From: an uncultured Actinomycetes bacterium
GTDB lineage: Bacteria; Actinomycetota; Actinomycetes; Mycobacteriales; Mycobacteriaceae
Length of the DNA: 37,237 nucleotides
Direction of reading: 5' to 3'
Assembly (NCBI GenBank): GCA_903862565.1
Contig: CAIOYU010000405.1
Coordinates: 1-37,237 of the forward strand
Below the pieces are notes generated by a model. The model ran no database searches. It was not told the DNA's origin and saw only the letters and a list, made by a program, of their open reading frames with translations. How positions within the stretch are numbered: the first letter of the stretch is position 1; each line of letters begins with the position of its first letter. The translations under genes and the position numbers were made by a program. Positions 28,592 through 37,113 of the stretch are shown here, piece by piece.

Positions 28592-29797
28592 AACGGCGAC
28601 GCCCAAGCCGGCCGCCCCACTGACGGCCGCGACGCCGTAGCGGCCGTCTCGCCGTTCGAGTTCCTCCAGGCAGCTACCCACCAGAATCGCTCCGGTGGCA
28701 CCGAAGGCATGCCCCATCGCCATCGTGCCGCCGTTGGGATTCATGCGGTCCGGCCCCGCGTCGAGTTCGCGCCGGAACTTCACACACAGCGCGGCGAAGG
28801 CTTCGGCGAACTCGAAGACGTCGATGTCGGCCGGGCGCAGGCCGGCCCTGGCCAGAACCTCCACGACCGCACTCTGGCCCGCGGTCAGCATCACCACCGG
28901 GTTGACCGCCGTGGCCGCCGACGCGACGATCCGGCCGCGCGGCGCCATCCCGAGTGCCTCGGCGGACTCGCGGGTTCCGAGCAGGAGAAGCGCTGCGGCG
29001 TCGGCCATCTGGGGTGACGTGCCCACGGTGTGCAGGTGCTCGATCGAGGCAACGCCTTGGTAGGCGCCCAGTGCGATCGCGTCCTGCCCGTCGGCGCCCA
29101 GCGCGGCAAAGGCCGGCGGCAGCGCTGCCAGCGATTCGAAAGTCGTATGGGGACGGACGAGTTCGTCGTGATCCAGGCCCGGCGACTCCCCCGACGCCGA
29201 GATCGGAACCAGTGAGCGCGCGAACGCCCCAGCGGCCCGTGCCGCGGCGGCTTTCTGCTGGGTCTCCACGCCGTAACGGTCGAGGTCGCCGCGGGGGATT
29301 CCCTCGATCGTCGCGTTGAGGTCTGCCGCGATCCCCATGTGCACCGAACCCACCCGGCGGATGGTGTCCGGATCCGTCCACAGCGGGCCCCGGTCGGCGA
29401 ACAGGGGCACCCGGGAGACCGACTCGACCCCGCCGGCGACGGCAAGGGTGAGGTCACCGGCCTTCAGTCGCGCGGACGCCAGTGCGACCGCATCGATTCC
29501 CGATGCGCAGAACCGGTTGATCATCAGGCCCGGAACGTGATCACCCCACCCGGCAAGCAGCGCCGAGGTGCGGGCGATGTTCGCGCCCTGCTCGTCGACC
29601 TGCGAGGCACAGCCCACGATGACGTCCTCGACCCGTCCGGTGTCCAGTCCGGTCCGATCGATCAGGGCATGCTCAAGATGAACCAGGAGGTCCGTCGCCG
29701 TGTGTTCGTGCAGCGATCCTGTGGCCGACGCCTTGCCGCGCGGGGTCCGGACGTAGTCCAGGACAACAGCGGTCCCCTCGTTCATCGGCTCGCTCAT
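28574..29797 (-). CDS. Thiolase-family protein (acetyl-CoA acetyltransferase-like)
   Basis: About 407 aa from MSEPMNEGTAVVLDYVRTPRGKAS. NRFCASGIDAVALAS, NPNGGTMAMGHAFGATGA. The 754-aa ORF in the track is a read-through upstream of the real start. Confidence 0.88.
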   Translation of the reverse strand: MSEPMNEGTAVVLDYVRTPRGKASATGSLHEHTATDLLVHLEHALIDRTGLDTGRVEDVIVGCASQVDEQGANIARTSALLAGWGDHVPGLMINRFCASGIDAVALASARLKAGDLTLAVAGGVESVSRVPLFADRGPLWTDPDTIRRVGSVHMGIAADLNATIEGIPRGDLDRYGVETQQKAAAARAAGAFARSLVPISASGESPGLDHDELVRPHTTFESLAALPPAFAALGADGQDAIALGAYQGVASIEHLHTVGTSPQMADAAALLLLGTRESAEALGMAPRGRIVASAATAVNPVVMLTAGQSAVVEVLARAGLRPADIDVFEFAEAFAALCVKFRRELDAGPDRMNPNGGTMAMGHAFGATGAILVGSCLEELERRDGRYGVAAVSGAAGLGVAVLIERL

Positions 29798-29799
29798 TG

Positions 29800-30594
29800 T
29801 CAGGGCTCTCCTGGGAGTTGTAGTGCAGCGTGCGCGGCCGCGACCGTCTGGTGTGCGTATCCCTCGCCGAACAATGCGACGTGGGCGAGCAACGGGAACA
29901 GCTGGTGCAGCGCAATCCGGTCGCGCCACCCCGGCCGCAGCCGGCGCACGCCCTGGTAACCACGGTAGACGGCTTCCAGGTGGGGGCAGCCGAACAGGGC
30001 CAGCATCGCGAGGTCGGTCTCCCGATGCCCGCCCTGGGCTGCAGGGTCGATCAGGACCGCGCCGTGCGGCGTCCACATCACGTTGCCGCTCCACAAGTCG
30101 CCATGGAGCCGGGCCGGGTGATCGTCGTCGTCGAAATCCCCTGCGCGGCAGCGCCGGATGACCTCCATCACGAGGTGGCGGTCGTCGGTGTCCAGTCCGG
30201 CGGCGGCACGGTCCAGCATGGGTGCCAGACGCTCGTCGGCGTAGAACCGGCCCCAGGTGTCGTGTGGCGTCAGGCTCATCGGCAGCGGTTGGTGCAGTGG
30301 GCCGAAGAACCCCGGCCCGGTCCAGCCGTCGGGCGGGGCTCCGAATCCCGCCGCGCCGGCGTCGTGGGTGACGGCCAGGCAACGGCCGAAAGCCTCGGCG
30401 GCCGCCGAAGTCGCAGTTCCGCGGTCCAGCTGTTCCAGCGTCAGGCTGGTGTCGTCCCAGCGGGTCACCCGAGCACAGGGCATGCCACCGGACACAGCGG
30501 CAAGCCAGCGCAGTCCCGCCGCCTCGCAGGCGAAAAAGCCCTGCGGCGCAGCGGGATTGCATTTGACGAAATCGGGACGGTGAACGCTTACGAT
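29800..30594 (-). CDS. Fructosamine kinase / aminoglycoside phosphotransferase-family protein (5' end uncertain)
   Basis: FVKCNPAAPQGFFACEAAGLRWLAA...ARLHGDLWSGNVMWTPHGAVLIDPAAQGGHRETDLAML. No in-frame ATG/GTG/TTG near the expected N-terminus; nearest is ATG at 30693, inside the divergent gene. Confidence 0.8.
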   Translation of the reverse strand: MVSVHRPDFVKCNPAAPQGFFACEAAGLRWLAAVSGGMPCARVTRWDDTSLTLEQLDRGTATSAAAEAFGRCLAVTHDAGAAGFGAPPDGWTGPGFFGPLHQPLPMSLTPHDTWGRFYADERLAPMLDRAAAGLDTDDRHLVMEVIRRCRAGDFDDDDHPARLHGDLWSGNVMWTPHGAVLIDPAAQGGHRETDLAMLALFGCPHLEAVYRGYQGVRRLRPGWRDRIALHQLFPLLAHVALFGEGYAHQTVAAAHAALQLPGEP

Positions 30595-30664
30595 GACTGA
30601 GGCTAGCAGCGTGTCTGCGGTGCAAGCGTTGCCTCCGCACGCGTTCCCCCGAGAGGAGACGGGC

Positions 30665-31813
30665 GTGACCCTGCCCCGGCTTCGAGGCGACATACCGCAC
30701 CTGTCCGAGGTGACGCCCTCGGTCCTCGCCGGGATGGGGGTGGCCGGGTTCAGCGGGCCGATCGGACTCCCGGGGCCCGTGCGTGGCGCCTGCGTGCTGT
30801 TGATCGATGGATTGGGCGCCGGACTGCTGGACAGCCATCTCGCGGATGCACCGGTGCTGGCCGGCATGCGGGCCGGGACGCTGGGCGTGGGTTTCCCGTC
30901 CACCACCGCGGCCGGATTGGCTGCCATCGGAACCGGTTGCGCCTCAGGGGAACACGGCATGGTGGGCTATTCCTTCCGGGTGTCCGGCATACCCGGCCCG
31001 GGGCTGCTCAATGCGTTGAGTTGGCGGCCCCACCCCTGGGGCTCGGACCTGCGCGAGACCGTCGTTCCGGAGTCGATGCAGCCGAAAGCGACCACCTTCG
31101 AGCGTGCCGACGCGGCCGGGGTGGCGGTCAGTGTCATCTCGGCCGCGCAGTTCGACGGTTCGGGGTTGACCCGGGCGGTGTTGCGCGGCGGTCGCTACAT
31201 CGGCGTGCACGCTCTCGGCGATCTGGCGGCGCGGGTCGGTGAGGCGATCGCCGAGGGAGGGTTCTGCTACGGCTACCACAGCGAACTCGATCTCCTCGGC
31301 CACCTGTACGGACCCGGCTCGCTCCCCTGGAGGATGCAACTCCGGCAGGTCGACCGCCTGGTCGAATCCATCGTCGAAACCCTGCCGCCCGCGGGGCTGC
31401 TCGCGGTGGTGGCCGACCATGGCATGGTGACCGTGGATCCCGGGAACTTGGTGGATCTGGATGACAGCCCAGCGCTGCTGAGCGGGGTGGCGGCCATCGG
31501 CGGCGAACCCCGGGCACGTCACGTCTACACCGTCGGCGGGGCGCAGGCCGACGTGCTGCAGGCCTGGCGGCAGACCCTCGGGCAGCGGGCATGGGTGGTC
31601 ACCCGCGACGAGGCGATCGAGGCCGGCTGGTTCGGCCCCCGCCTCGACGACGCCGTGCGGCCACGCATCGGTGACGTCGTGGCCGCAGCACGGGACGCCG
31701 CGGTGCTGGTGCGACGCACCACAGAACCGCTGGAATCAAATCTGCGCGGACATCACGGGTCATTGACCGATGCCGAGCAGCTGGTCCCGCTGCTGATCGC
31801 CCACAACCCATGA
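30665..31813 (+). CDS. Alkaline phosphatase family / nucleotide pyrophosphatase-phosphodiesterase-like protein
   Basis: VLLIDGLGAGLLDSHL...GVGFPSTTAAGLAAIGTGCASGEHGMVGYSF...VVADHGMVTVDP. GTG at 30665 follows AGGAG; longer ORF begins at ATG 30593. Confidence 0.85.
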   Translation: MTLPRLRGDIPHLSEVTPSVLAGMGVAGFSGPIGLPGPVRGACVLLIDGLGAGLLDSHLADAPVLAGMRAGTLGVGFPSTTAAGLAAIGTGCASGEHGMVGYSFRVSGIPGPGLLNALSWRPHPWGSDLRETVVPESMQPKATTFERADAAGVAVSVISAAQFDGSGLTRAVLRGGRYIGVHALGDLAARVGEAIAEGGFCYGYHSELDLLGHLYGPGSLPWRMQLRQVDRLVESIVETLPPAGLLAVVADHGMVTVDPGNLVDLDDSPALLSGVAAIGGEPRARHVYTVGGAQADVLQAWRQTLGQRAWVVTRDEAIEAGWFGPRLDDAVRPRIGDVVAAARDAAVLVRRTTEPLESNLRGHHGSLTDAEQLVPLLIAHNP

Positions 31814-31834
31814 CCGATCCGGCCCTCAGGGCGT

Positions 31835-32162
31835 CGCTCGACACACCTCAAACTCATCATCGCGCACATGGGACTGCCGGAGTACCGCGAATTCCTTGCT
31901 CTCGCAGAGCAATTCAGTGGCGTCTATCTCGATACCACCATGGTGTTCACCGACTTCACCGAACAGCTGAACCCGTTCCCACCCGAAGCGCTCCCGGATC
32001 TGCAACGCCTGGCCGACAAGGTGCTGTTCGGCAGCGACTACCCGAACATCCCCTACCCGGACCCCCGACGCGGTCGCGGCCGTCATCGGCATAGGCCTCG
32101 GCGAACAGTGGTGCCGAAAAGTTCTGTATGCCAACGCCGCAACGCTGTTCGGCCTGGGTTAA
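31835..32162 (+). pseudogene. Amidohydrolase-family C-terminal fragment, N-truncated and frameshifted
   Basis: HLKLIIAHMGLPEYREFLALAEQFSGVYLDTTMVFTDF...ADKVLFGSDYPNIPYPDP, then the downstream frame DAVAAVIGIGLGEQWCRKVLYANAATLFGLG* after a +1 shift near gacccccgac (about 32062-32071). Confidence 0.75.
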
Positions 32163-34663
32163 TCGGTCGCAAAGGCCGCCTCGGCATCCCGGTTGAGATC
32201 GACGTAGGCCTTCTCGCTGACATCGAAGGCGACGCCCTGAATGGTCCCGCCGCTAAACGTTCCGGGATTCTTGTACTGGTCGGAGACGTTGTCGCCGCTG
32301 TCGTATCCCACACACAGACCGTCGCCCGCGAGGGTGAACTTGCCGATCTGGGCCCGCATCGGTCCGCTGGTCACCGCCTTGCCGTCGACGTAGAGCGTCG
32401 TCGTGCCCAGGGATTCGCCGTGTTCGCCGGCCTTCTCCCGCTTGAATTCCATTCCGATCTGGTGCTTTCCGGGCGGCAGCGGGGGCGAGACGAAATCCTG
32501 CTCGGGCTTGATGCCCAGGAAGTTGTAGACGTAATGCAGCCGGCCGTCCTTGATGAACAGGGTGTGGCCGCCGAAGCGGGAACCGTGCGCGAAGATCACC
32601 CCTTGGGCGCCCGGCTCCAGGTCGGCGTTGGCGACGATCTTGTAGGAGCGGCCGCGGACGCTCACCGCCACGCCCTCGGGCACCGGAGCGGTGTCGGGGT
32701 AGTAGACGTAGCGGTCGCGCGGCGGCTCGGACTGCGGCCGCGGGGTGCCCGCCTGTTCCACCGCGGAGCGGTCGTCCAGCGGCAATACGAAGTTGTCCCT
32801 GGCTTCCTCGTCCCAGGCCTTGATCAGCTCTTTGAGCTTGTCGGGGTGCTGGTCGGCGACGTTGGTGGACTCCGAGCGGTCCTCGTCGACGTGGTAGAGC
32901 TCCCAGCGATCCTGATCGAAATGGCCCTTGTTGCTCAGCGGGGCGTGCAGGGCTGCCGCTTTCCAGCCGTCCTGCCAGATGCCCCGGGTGCCCAGCATGG
33001 CGTAGTACTGCCGCTTGCGGGTGGTGGCGGCGCTGCCGTCGTCGAAGCTGTAGCGCATCGACACACCGTTCATCGGGTACTGCTTGATGCCCTTGTATTC
33101 CTTGGGCATCTCCAGGCCTGCGACGTCGAGGACGGTCGCGGCGACGTCGGTGGCGTGGTGATACTGCTGGCGCACCTCGCCTTTGGCCTTGATGCCCTTC
33201 GGCCAGGAGATCACCATGGGGTCACAGGTACCGCCGGCGAACTGCGCGTACCGCTTGAACATCTGGAACGGCGTCGAGAACGCCGTCGCCCACCCGGTCG
33301 GATAGTGGTTGTAGGTGTCCGGGCTGCCAAGGGTGTTCAGGTACTTCATGTTCTCCGACAGTTCGTCGGGATAACCGTTGAAGAACTTGTTCTCGTTCAC
33401 CGATCCGTTGGGCGACCCCTCCCCCGATGCCCCGTTGTCGGCGCAGTAGAAGATGATCGTGTTCTCCAACTGCCCCGTCTTGTCGAGATAGTCGACGATG
33501 CGCCCGACCTGAGCATCGGTGTATTCGGAGAATCCGGCGTACACCTCGGCCATCCGCGCGAACAGCTTCTTCTCATCCGCGTTCAGTGAATCCCACGGCC
33601 GGACAGCATCATTGGCGGCGGCGACGTCAGCGGGCAGCGGGTTGATGGGCGTCAGATTGGTACCCTCGGGCAGCACGCCCTTCTGGATCATCCGTGGCAG
33701 CACCCACTCGCGGTAAGCCTCGTAGCCGTCGTCGAACTTGCCCTTGTACTTGTCGATGTATTCCTGGGGCGAATGATGCGGGGCGTGGTTGGCACCCGGG
33801 CAGAACCACATGTACCAGGGCTTGGACGGGTTGGACGACTTCTGGTCCCGCAGCATCCGGATCGCATTGTCGGTGAGGTCTTTCGACAGGTGGTAGCCCT
33901 CGTCGGGACCGTACGGCTGCTCGACGAACCTGTTGTCCTCGACGAGGTCGGGGAACCATTGGTTGGTCTCCCCGCCCAGGAATCCGTAGAAGCGGTCGAA
34001 GCCCTTCTGCAGCGGCCACTCCGACTTGCTCCCGCCACTGGAGACGTCTTCCTCGGGAACGTTGTGGTTCTTTCCGACCCAGAAGGTGCTGTAGCCGTTG
34101 TCCTGGAGCACCTGGCCGATGGTGGCGCACTGCGCGGGCAGGCGGGCGGCCATCCCAGGAAAGCCGTTGGAGCCCTCGGTGATCGAGCCCGAGCGGTTCA
34201 CGTGCTGGCTGCGCCCGGTGAGGAAGCACGATCGCGTGGGCGAGCACAGCGCGGTGGTGTGCCACTGGGTGTACATGACGCCGTTGTCGGCCAGTTTCTG
34301 CATGACCGGCATGTTGATACGGCCACCGTAGGGCGACCACGCCGCCAATCCGGTGTCGTCGTAGAGGACCACCAGGATGTTGGGAGCGCCCTCGGGGGCC
34401 TTCTTCAGTTCGAAGGGCTTCCAGTCGGCTTTCGAGTCCCGGATGTCGAGTTCGATCTTGCCGTCGAAGCCCTCGTTGATCCCGGTGCCATACCCGGGCG
34501 GTCCGTCACCCTTCGAACCACAACTGACAGCGAACGTGGAGGCCGCGGCGGCCCCCACTCCGGCCGCCATGCCCCCCAGCATCTTCCGCCGCGAAATCCC
34601 GCGCTTCTGGGCGTCATCAGATGCGTTACGGGGATCGGTTCCGTCGGATTGCCGGTCTGTCAC
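32159..34663 (-). CDS. Arylsulfatase (FGly-type), Tat-exported
   Basis: GTG at 34663 (VTDRQSDG) after AAGGGAG. Twin-arginine SRRKMLGG; sulfatase motif CSPTRSCFLTGR; NILVVLYDDTG; YMWFCPGANHAPHH. Confidence 0.93.
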   Translation of the reverse strand: MTDRQSDGTDPRNASDDAQKRGISRRKMLGGMAAGVGAAAASTFAVSCGSKGDGPPGYGTGINEGFDGKIELDIRDSKADWKPFELKKAPEGAPNILVVLYDDTGLAAWSPYGGRINMPVMQKLADNGVMYTQWHTTALCSPTRSCFLTGRSQHVNRSGSITEGSNGFPGMAARLPAQCATIGQVLQDNGYSTFWVGKNHNVPEEDVSSGGSKSEWPLQKGFDRFYGFLGGETNQWFPDLVEDNRFVEQPYGPDEGYHLSKDLTDNAIRMLRDQKSSNPSKPWYMWFCPGANHAPHHSPQEYIDKYKGKFDDGYEAYREWVLPRMIQKGVLPEGTNLTPINPLPADVAAANDAVRPWDSLNADEKKLFARMAEVYAGFSEYTDAQVGRIVDYLDKTGQLENTIIFYCADNGASGEGSPNGSVNENKFFNGYPDELSENMKYLNTLGSPDTYNHYPTGWATAFSTPFQMFKRYAQFAGGTCDPMVISWPKGIKAKGEVRQQYHHATDVAATVLDVAGLEMPKEYKGIKQYPMNGVSMRYSFDDGSAATTRKRQYYAMLGTRGIWQDGWKAAALHAPLSNKGHFDQDRWELYHVDEDRSESTNVADQHPDKLKELIKAWDEEARDNFVLPLDDRSAVEQAGTPRPQSEPPRDRYVYYPDTAPVPEGVAVSVRGRSYKIVANADLEPGAQGVIFAHGSRFGGHTLFIKDGRLHYVYNFLGIKPEQDFVSPPLPPGKHQIGMEFKREKAGEHGESLGTTTLYVDGKAVTSGPMRAQIGKFTLAGDGLCVGYDSGDNVSDQYKNPGTFSGGTIQGVAFDVSEKAYVDLNRDAEAAFATD

Positions 34664-35004
34664 GTGGGCTCCCTTCGGCTGTGGTCCGGAAATTGTCCGG
34701 TTGGACTCGGAACCTAGCCGAGTTCGGGCCGGCTGTCCTCGAGTTTGACGCAAATGCAGACCTTTCGCCCAAATTTCTGGTGTGCCTCCTCTCCTTGCCG
34801 GCAAGCCAGCTGGAACAAGGAGTGACCGATGTCGAAATCGCCTGCCTCGCTGCGAGAATTCTCGATCCTGACGCGCGCCCGGATTCGTCCGATAACGAAG
34901 TCGTCAGGCCGGGAAGCGACTCGGGCAGGCCGACAACTCGCCTTGCGCGGCCCTGCCAACGGGTCGATACTGACTCGACGAGCACCCTGGAAAAGGGTAC
35001 GCCG

Positions 35005-35173
35005 ATGGCTTTCGACTTCACGGTCGCTTGTCTGCGCTGTGCCGCAACCGTCACGGTGCCCGCAACGGACCGCCGGGAGCGTTCTCGAACTGCTCGTCGA
35101 TTTCGGCTGGCAGACGACGAAAGAGGGCGCCGTCTGCCACTCGCACAGATTCCGTCGCGCTGAGGCGTCATAG
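35005..35173 (+). pseudogene. Small zinc-ribbon-like protein with apparent +1 frameshift
   Basis: Frame 1 MAFDFTVACLRCAATVTVP with upstream AAGGG; frame 2 continues SVLELLVDFGWQTTKEGAVCHSHRFRRAEAS*. CxxC in one frame and CxxH in the other. Confidence 0.5.
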
Positions 35174-35239
35174 ATCAGCGCCGTTCCCGCTCACCCGAGG
35201 CAGTAAAATCTTCTCGTCCATCAACAGGAGGGTTTCTGC

Positions 35240-35746
35240 ATGGATTACAACTGGCTCAATCCCAAGGCCGATGCCCGGCCGGTCGGGAACAAGGGGTGGG
35301 GTTCGTTCGTGCGCGAGACCATCTCAGCAGGTGAGACCGTTGCAGCCTTCGGCGGTTGGGTGTTGCCCGGGGCCGTTCTGGAGACGCTCAGTGCGGACCG
35401 ACAGCATCGGTCGATCCAGGTCGATGACGATCTCTACCTGGTCCCCGGGGAAACCCCGGAGCCGGGCGACATGATCAACCACTCCTGCGAACCGAACTGC
35501 GGATTGATTGGGCAACTGCTCGTGGTGGCCATGCGGGACATTTCACCGGGTGAGGAGTTGACCTTCGACTACGCGATGTGCGACGCCTCCGACTATGACG
35601 AGTTCCGCTGTTTGTGTGGCCGGGCGACCTGCCGAGGGATCATCACCGGTTCGGATTGGCGCGACGCGGAATTGCAGAACAAGTACGCGGGCTGGTTCTC
35701 CCCCTACCTCGTCCGCCGGATTGCGGCGTTGCCCGCCCGGCCCTGA
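35240..35746 (+). CDS. SET domain-containing protein with post-SET-like Cys motif
   Basis: 168 aa. NKGWGSFVRETISAGE, NHSCEPNC, GEELTFDYA, CLCGRATCRG. Preceded by AGGAGG. Confidence 0.92.
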   Translation: MDYNWLNPKADARPVGNKGWGSFVRETISAGETVAAFGGWVLPGAVLETLSADRQHRSIQVDDDLYLVPGETPEPGDMINHSCEPNCGLIGQLLVVAMRDISPGEELTFDYAMCDASDYDEFRCLCGRATCRGIITGSDWRDAELQNKYAGWFSPYLVRRIAALPARP

Positions 35747-35837
35747 TCGCAGGCAACGCGCGTGTCGGTGGCCGGTGGCACCATTGCCCCGGCCGGCAGG
35801 ACAGGCTGACGGCGGTCCACGACACGGAGGTTCAGGG

Positions 35838-35954
35838 GTGGGACGGAAACCGAGCGACAACTACGACTACGGCGAGCCCGGCAAGTGGGGCGAGCCCTAC
35901 GAGATGATCGACTTCGTCGAGGGTGGCGAGGAGCAAGAGGACGACGACGAGTAA
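35838..35954 (+). CDS. Small acidic hypothetical protein
   Basis: GTG start with upstream GGAGG (7-nt spacing): VGRKPSDNYDYGEPGKWGEPYEMIDFVEGGEEQEDDDE*. Confidence 0.4.
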   Translation: MGRKPSDNYDYGEPGKWGEPYEMIDFVEGGEEQEDDDE

Positions 35955-35972
35955 CAACCCCAGACAAACCGA

Positions 35973-36003
35973 CACCGCCGTCCCTGTGTGAGGAACGACG
36001 GTG
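35973..36003. terminator. Putative bidirectional hairpin between convergent genes
   Basis: CACCGCCGT (35973-35981) and ACGACGGTG (35995-36003), 9-bp arms with one mismatch. Confidence 0.4.
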
Positions 36004-36033
36004 CCGGCGTGGTGTTGAGAGCCGCAGCCGGTG

Positions 36034-36612
36034 CTAGCTGGCGGGAGGCAGCAGCACCGAGTCGATCAGGTAGATGGTGGCGTTGGATGCCGTCACGCCA
36101 CCGCACACCACGTTGGCGTTGTTGACCTTGAGAACGTCGCCCGAGCCGCTGACCGTGACGGTCGCGCCCTGGACGGTCTTGTGGGTGCCGACGACCTTGT
36201 CAGGACCGGCCTGACCGGCGACGACATGGTAGGTCAGGATCGAGGTCAGCAGGGCCGAGTCCGTCTTGAGCTTGTCGATCGTCGCCGCGTCAAGCTTGGC
36301 GAACGCGTCGTTGGTCGGGGCGAAGACGGTGAACTGGCCGCCGTTGAGGGTGTCAACGAGGTTGACGTGCGGATTGAGGCCGCCGGAAAGAGCGGAGGCC
36401 AGGGTGGTCAGGACCGGGCTGTTTGCGGCGGCGACGGTGACCGGCGACGCTGCCATTCCGGCGACCGAGCCTGGACCTGTCGGGTTCTGCTGGGCGTAGG
36501 CCGCACATCCCGGTCCGACGAGATCAGCGGATGCGGTGGGGGCCGTGACGACCGCGAACATCGCTGCCGCGGCGGCAGCGGTTCCAAAAGACTTCTTCAT
36601 TGACATGCTCAT
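36034..36612 (-). CDS. Secreted fasciclin (FAS1) domain protein, MPT70/MPT83-like
   Basis: Signal peptide [47 protein letters not shown]...LTYHVVAGQ...[28 protein letters not shown]. Confidence 0.93.
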   Translation of the reverse strand: MSMSMKKSFGTAAAAAAMFAVVTAPTASADLVGPGCAAYAQQNPTGPGSVAGMAASPVTVAAANSPVLTTLASALSGGLNPHVNLVDTLNGGQFTVFAPTNDAFAKLDAATIDKLKTDSALLTSILTYHVVAGQAGPDKVVGTHKTVQGATVTVSGSGDVLKVNNANVVCGGVTASNATIYLIDSVLLPPAS

Positions 36613-36665
36613 AGGTTGAACCTTTCGATCTGTTGGCGCCCAGTGCGGGCGAACTGTCAGGGGTA

Positions 36666-36692
36666 CTTCGGCGCGGTCGCCGGTTTGGATTG
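36666..36692 (-). promoter_or_regulatory. Putative SigK-type promoter of the fasciclin gene
   Basis: Minus strand CAATCC - N15 - CCGAAG upstream of the fasciclin start; resembles the recalled SigK consensus CCATCC...CCGAAT. Confidence 0.5.
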
Positions 36693-36728
36693 GTCAAACC
36701 GGGACATGACATCAATCACAGGACAGAC

Positions 36729-36755
36729 CCATCCATGCCCCACTCGGCTCCGAAT
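36729..36755 (+). promoter_or_regulatory. Putative SigK-type promoter of a small membrane protein gene
   Basis: CCATCC (36729-36734) - N15 - CCGAAT (36750-36755), 55 nt upstream of ATG at 36811. Confidence 0.55.
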
Positions 36756-36810
36756 ACACAATGCGGCCGGTGGTCGGGCCCGCACATAAACAAAAGATGG
36801 AGAACAAATC

Positions 36811-37017
36811 ATGGGTGACAAACTGTTCGCTCTCACGTCGCTTTCGGATTGGGCCTGGGGCGAGACCGCCGTCGTGGCGGTCCTCGTGCTGATCGGTGTC
36901 CTGACCATGCGCTCGGTCATCGAACGCGACAAGGCCATCGTCATCGGGAAAGGCGCCCAGGCTCGGTTGGAGGCGTACGAGGCCCGGTGGCGTACCGGAG
37001 GCCCTGCCGGCGCCTGA
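36811..37017 (+). CDS. Small single-TM membrane protein, hypothetical
   Basis: MGDKLFALTSLSDWAWGETAVVAVLVLIGVLTMRSVIERDKAIVIGKGAQARLEAYEARWRTGGPAGA; GGAG upstream. Confidence 0.7.
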   Translation: MGDKLFALTSLSDWAWGETAVVAVLVLIGVLTMRSVIERDKAIVIGKGAQARLEAYEARWRTGGPAGA

Positions 37018-37113
37018 GGCAACACCCGGGAGTGTCGTAGATTTCTGTCCGCTTCCCGCTACGCTCCCAAAGGTGCCCAGAGTACTGGCGCCCGGAACGG
37101 GGAGTGTCTGACG

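Noticed and set aside
28120-28710. Minus-strand ORF with AAGAIRAAGAIRAAGAV repeats
   Set aside because: Antisense image of the metallothionein Cys repeat.
28574-30838. 754-aa ORF fusing upstream sequence to the thiolase
   Set aside because: N-terminal half is an out-of-frame reading of the kinase gene; the thiolase begins at MSEPMNEG near 29797.
31868-33589. 573-aa plus-strand ORF beginning with amidohydrolase sequence
   Set aside because: Only the first part is real coding remnant; the rest is antisense to the arylsulfatase, reached because the frameshift removes the natural stop.
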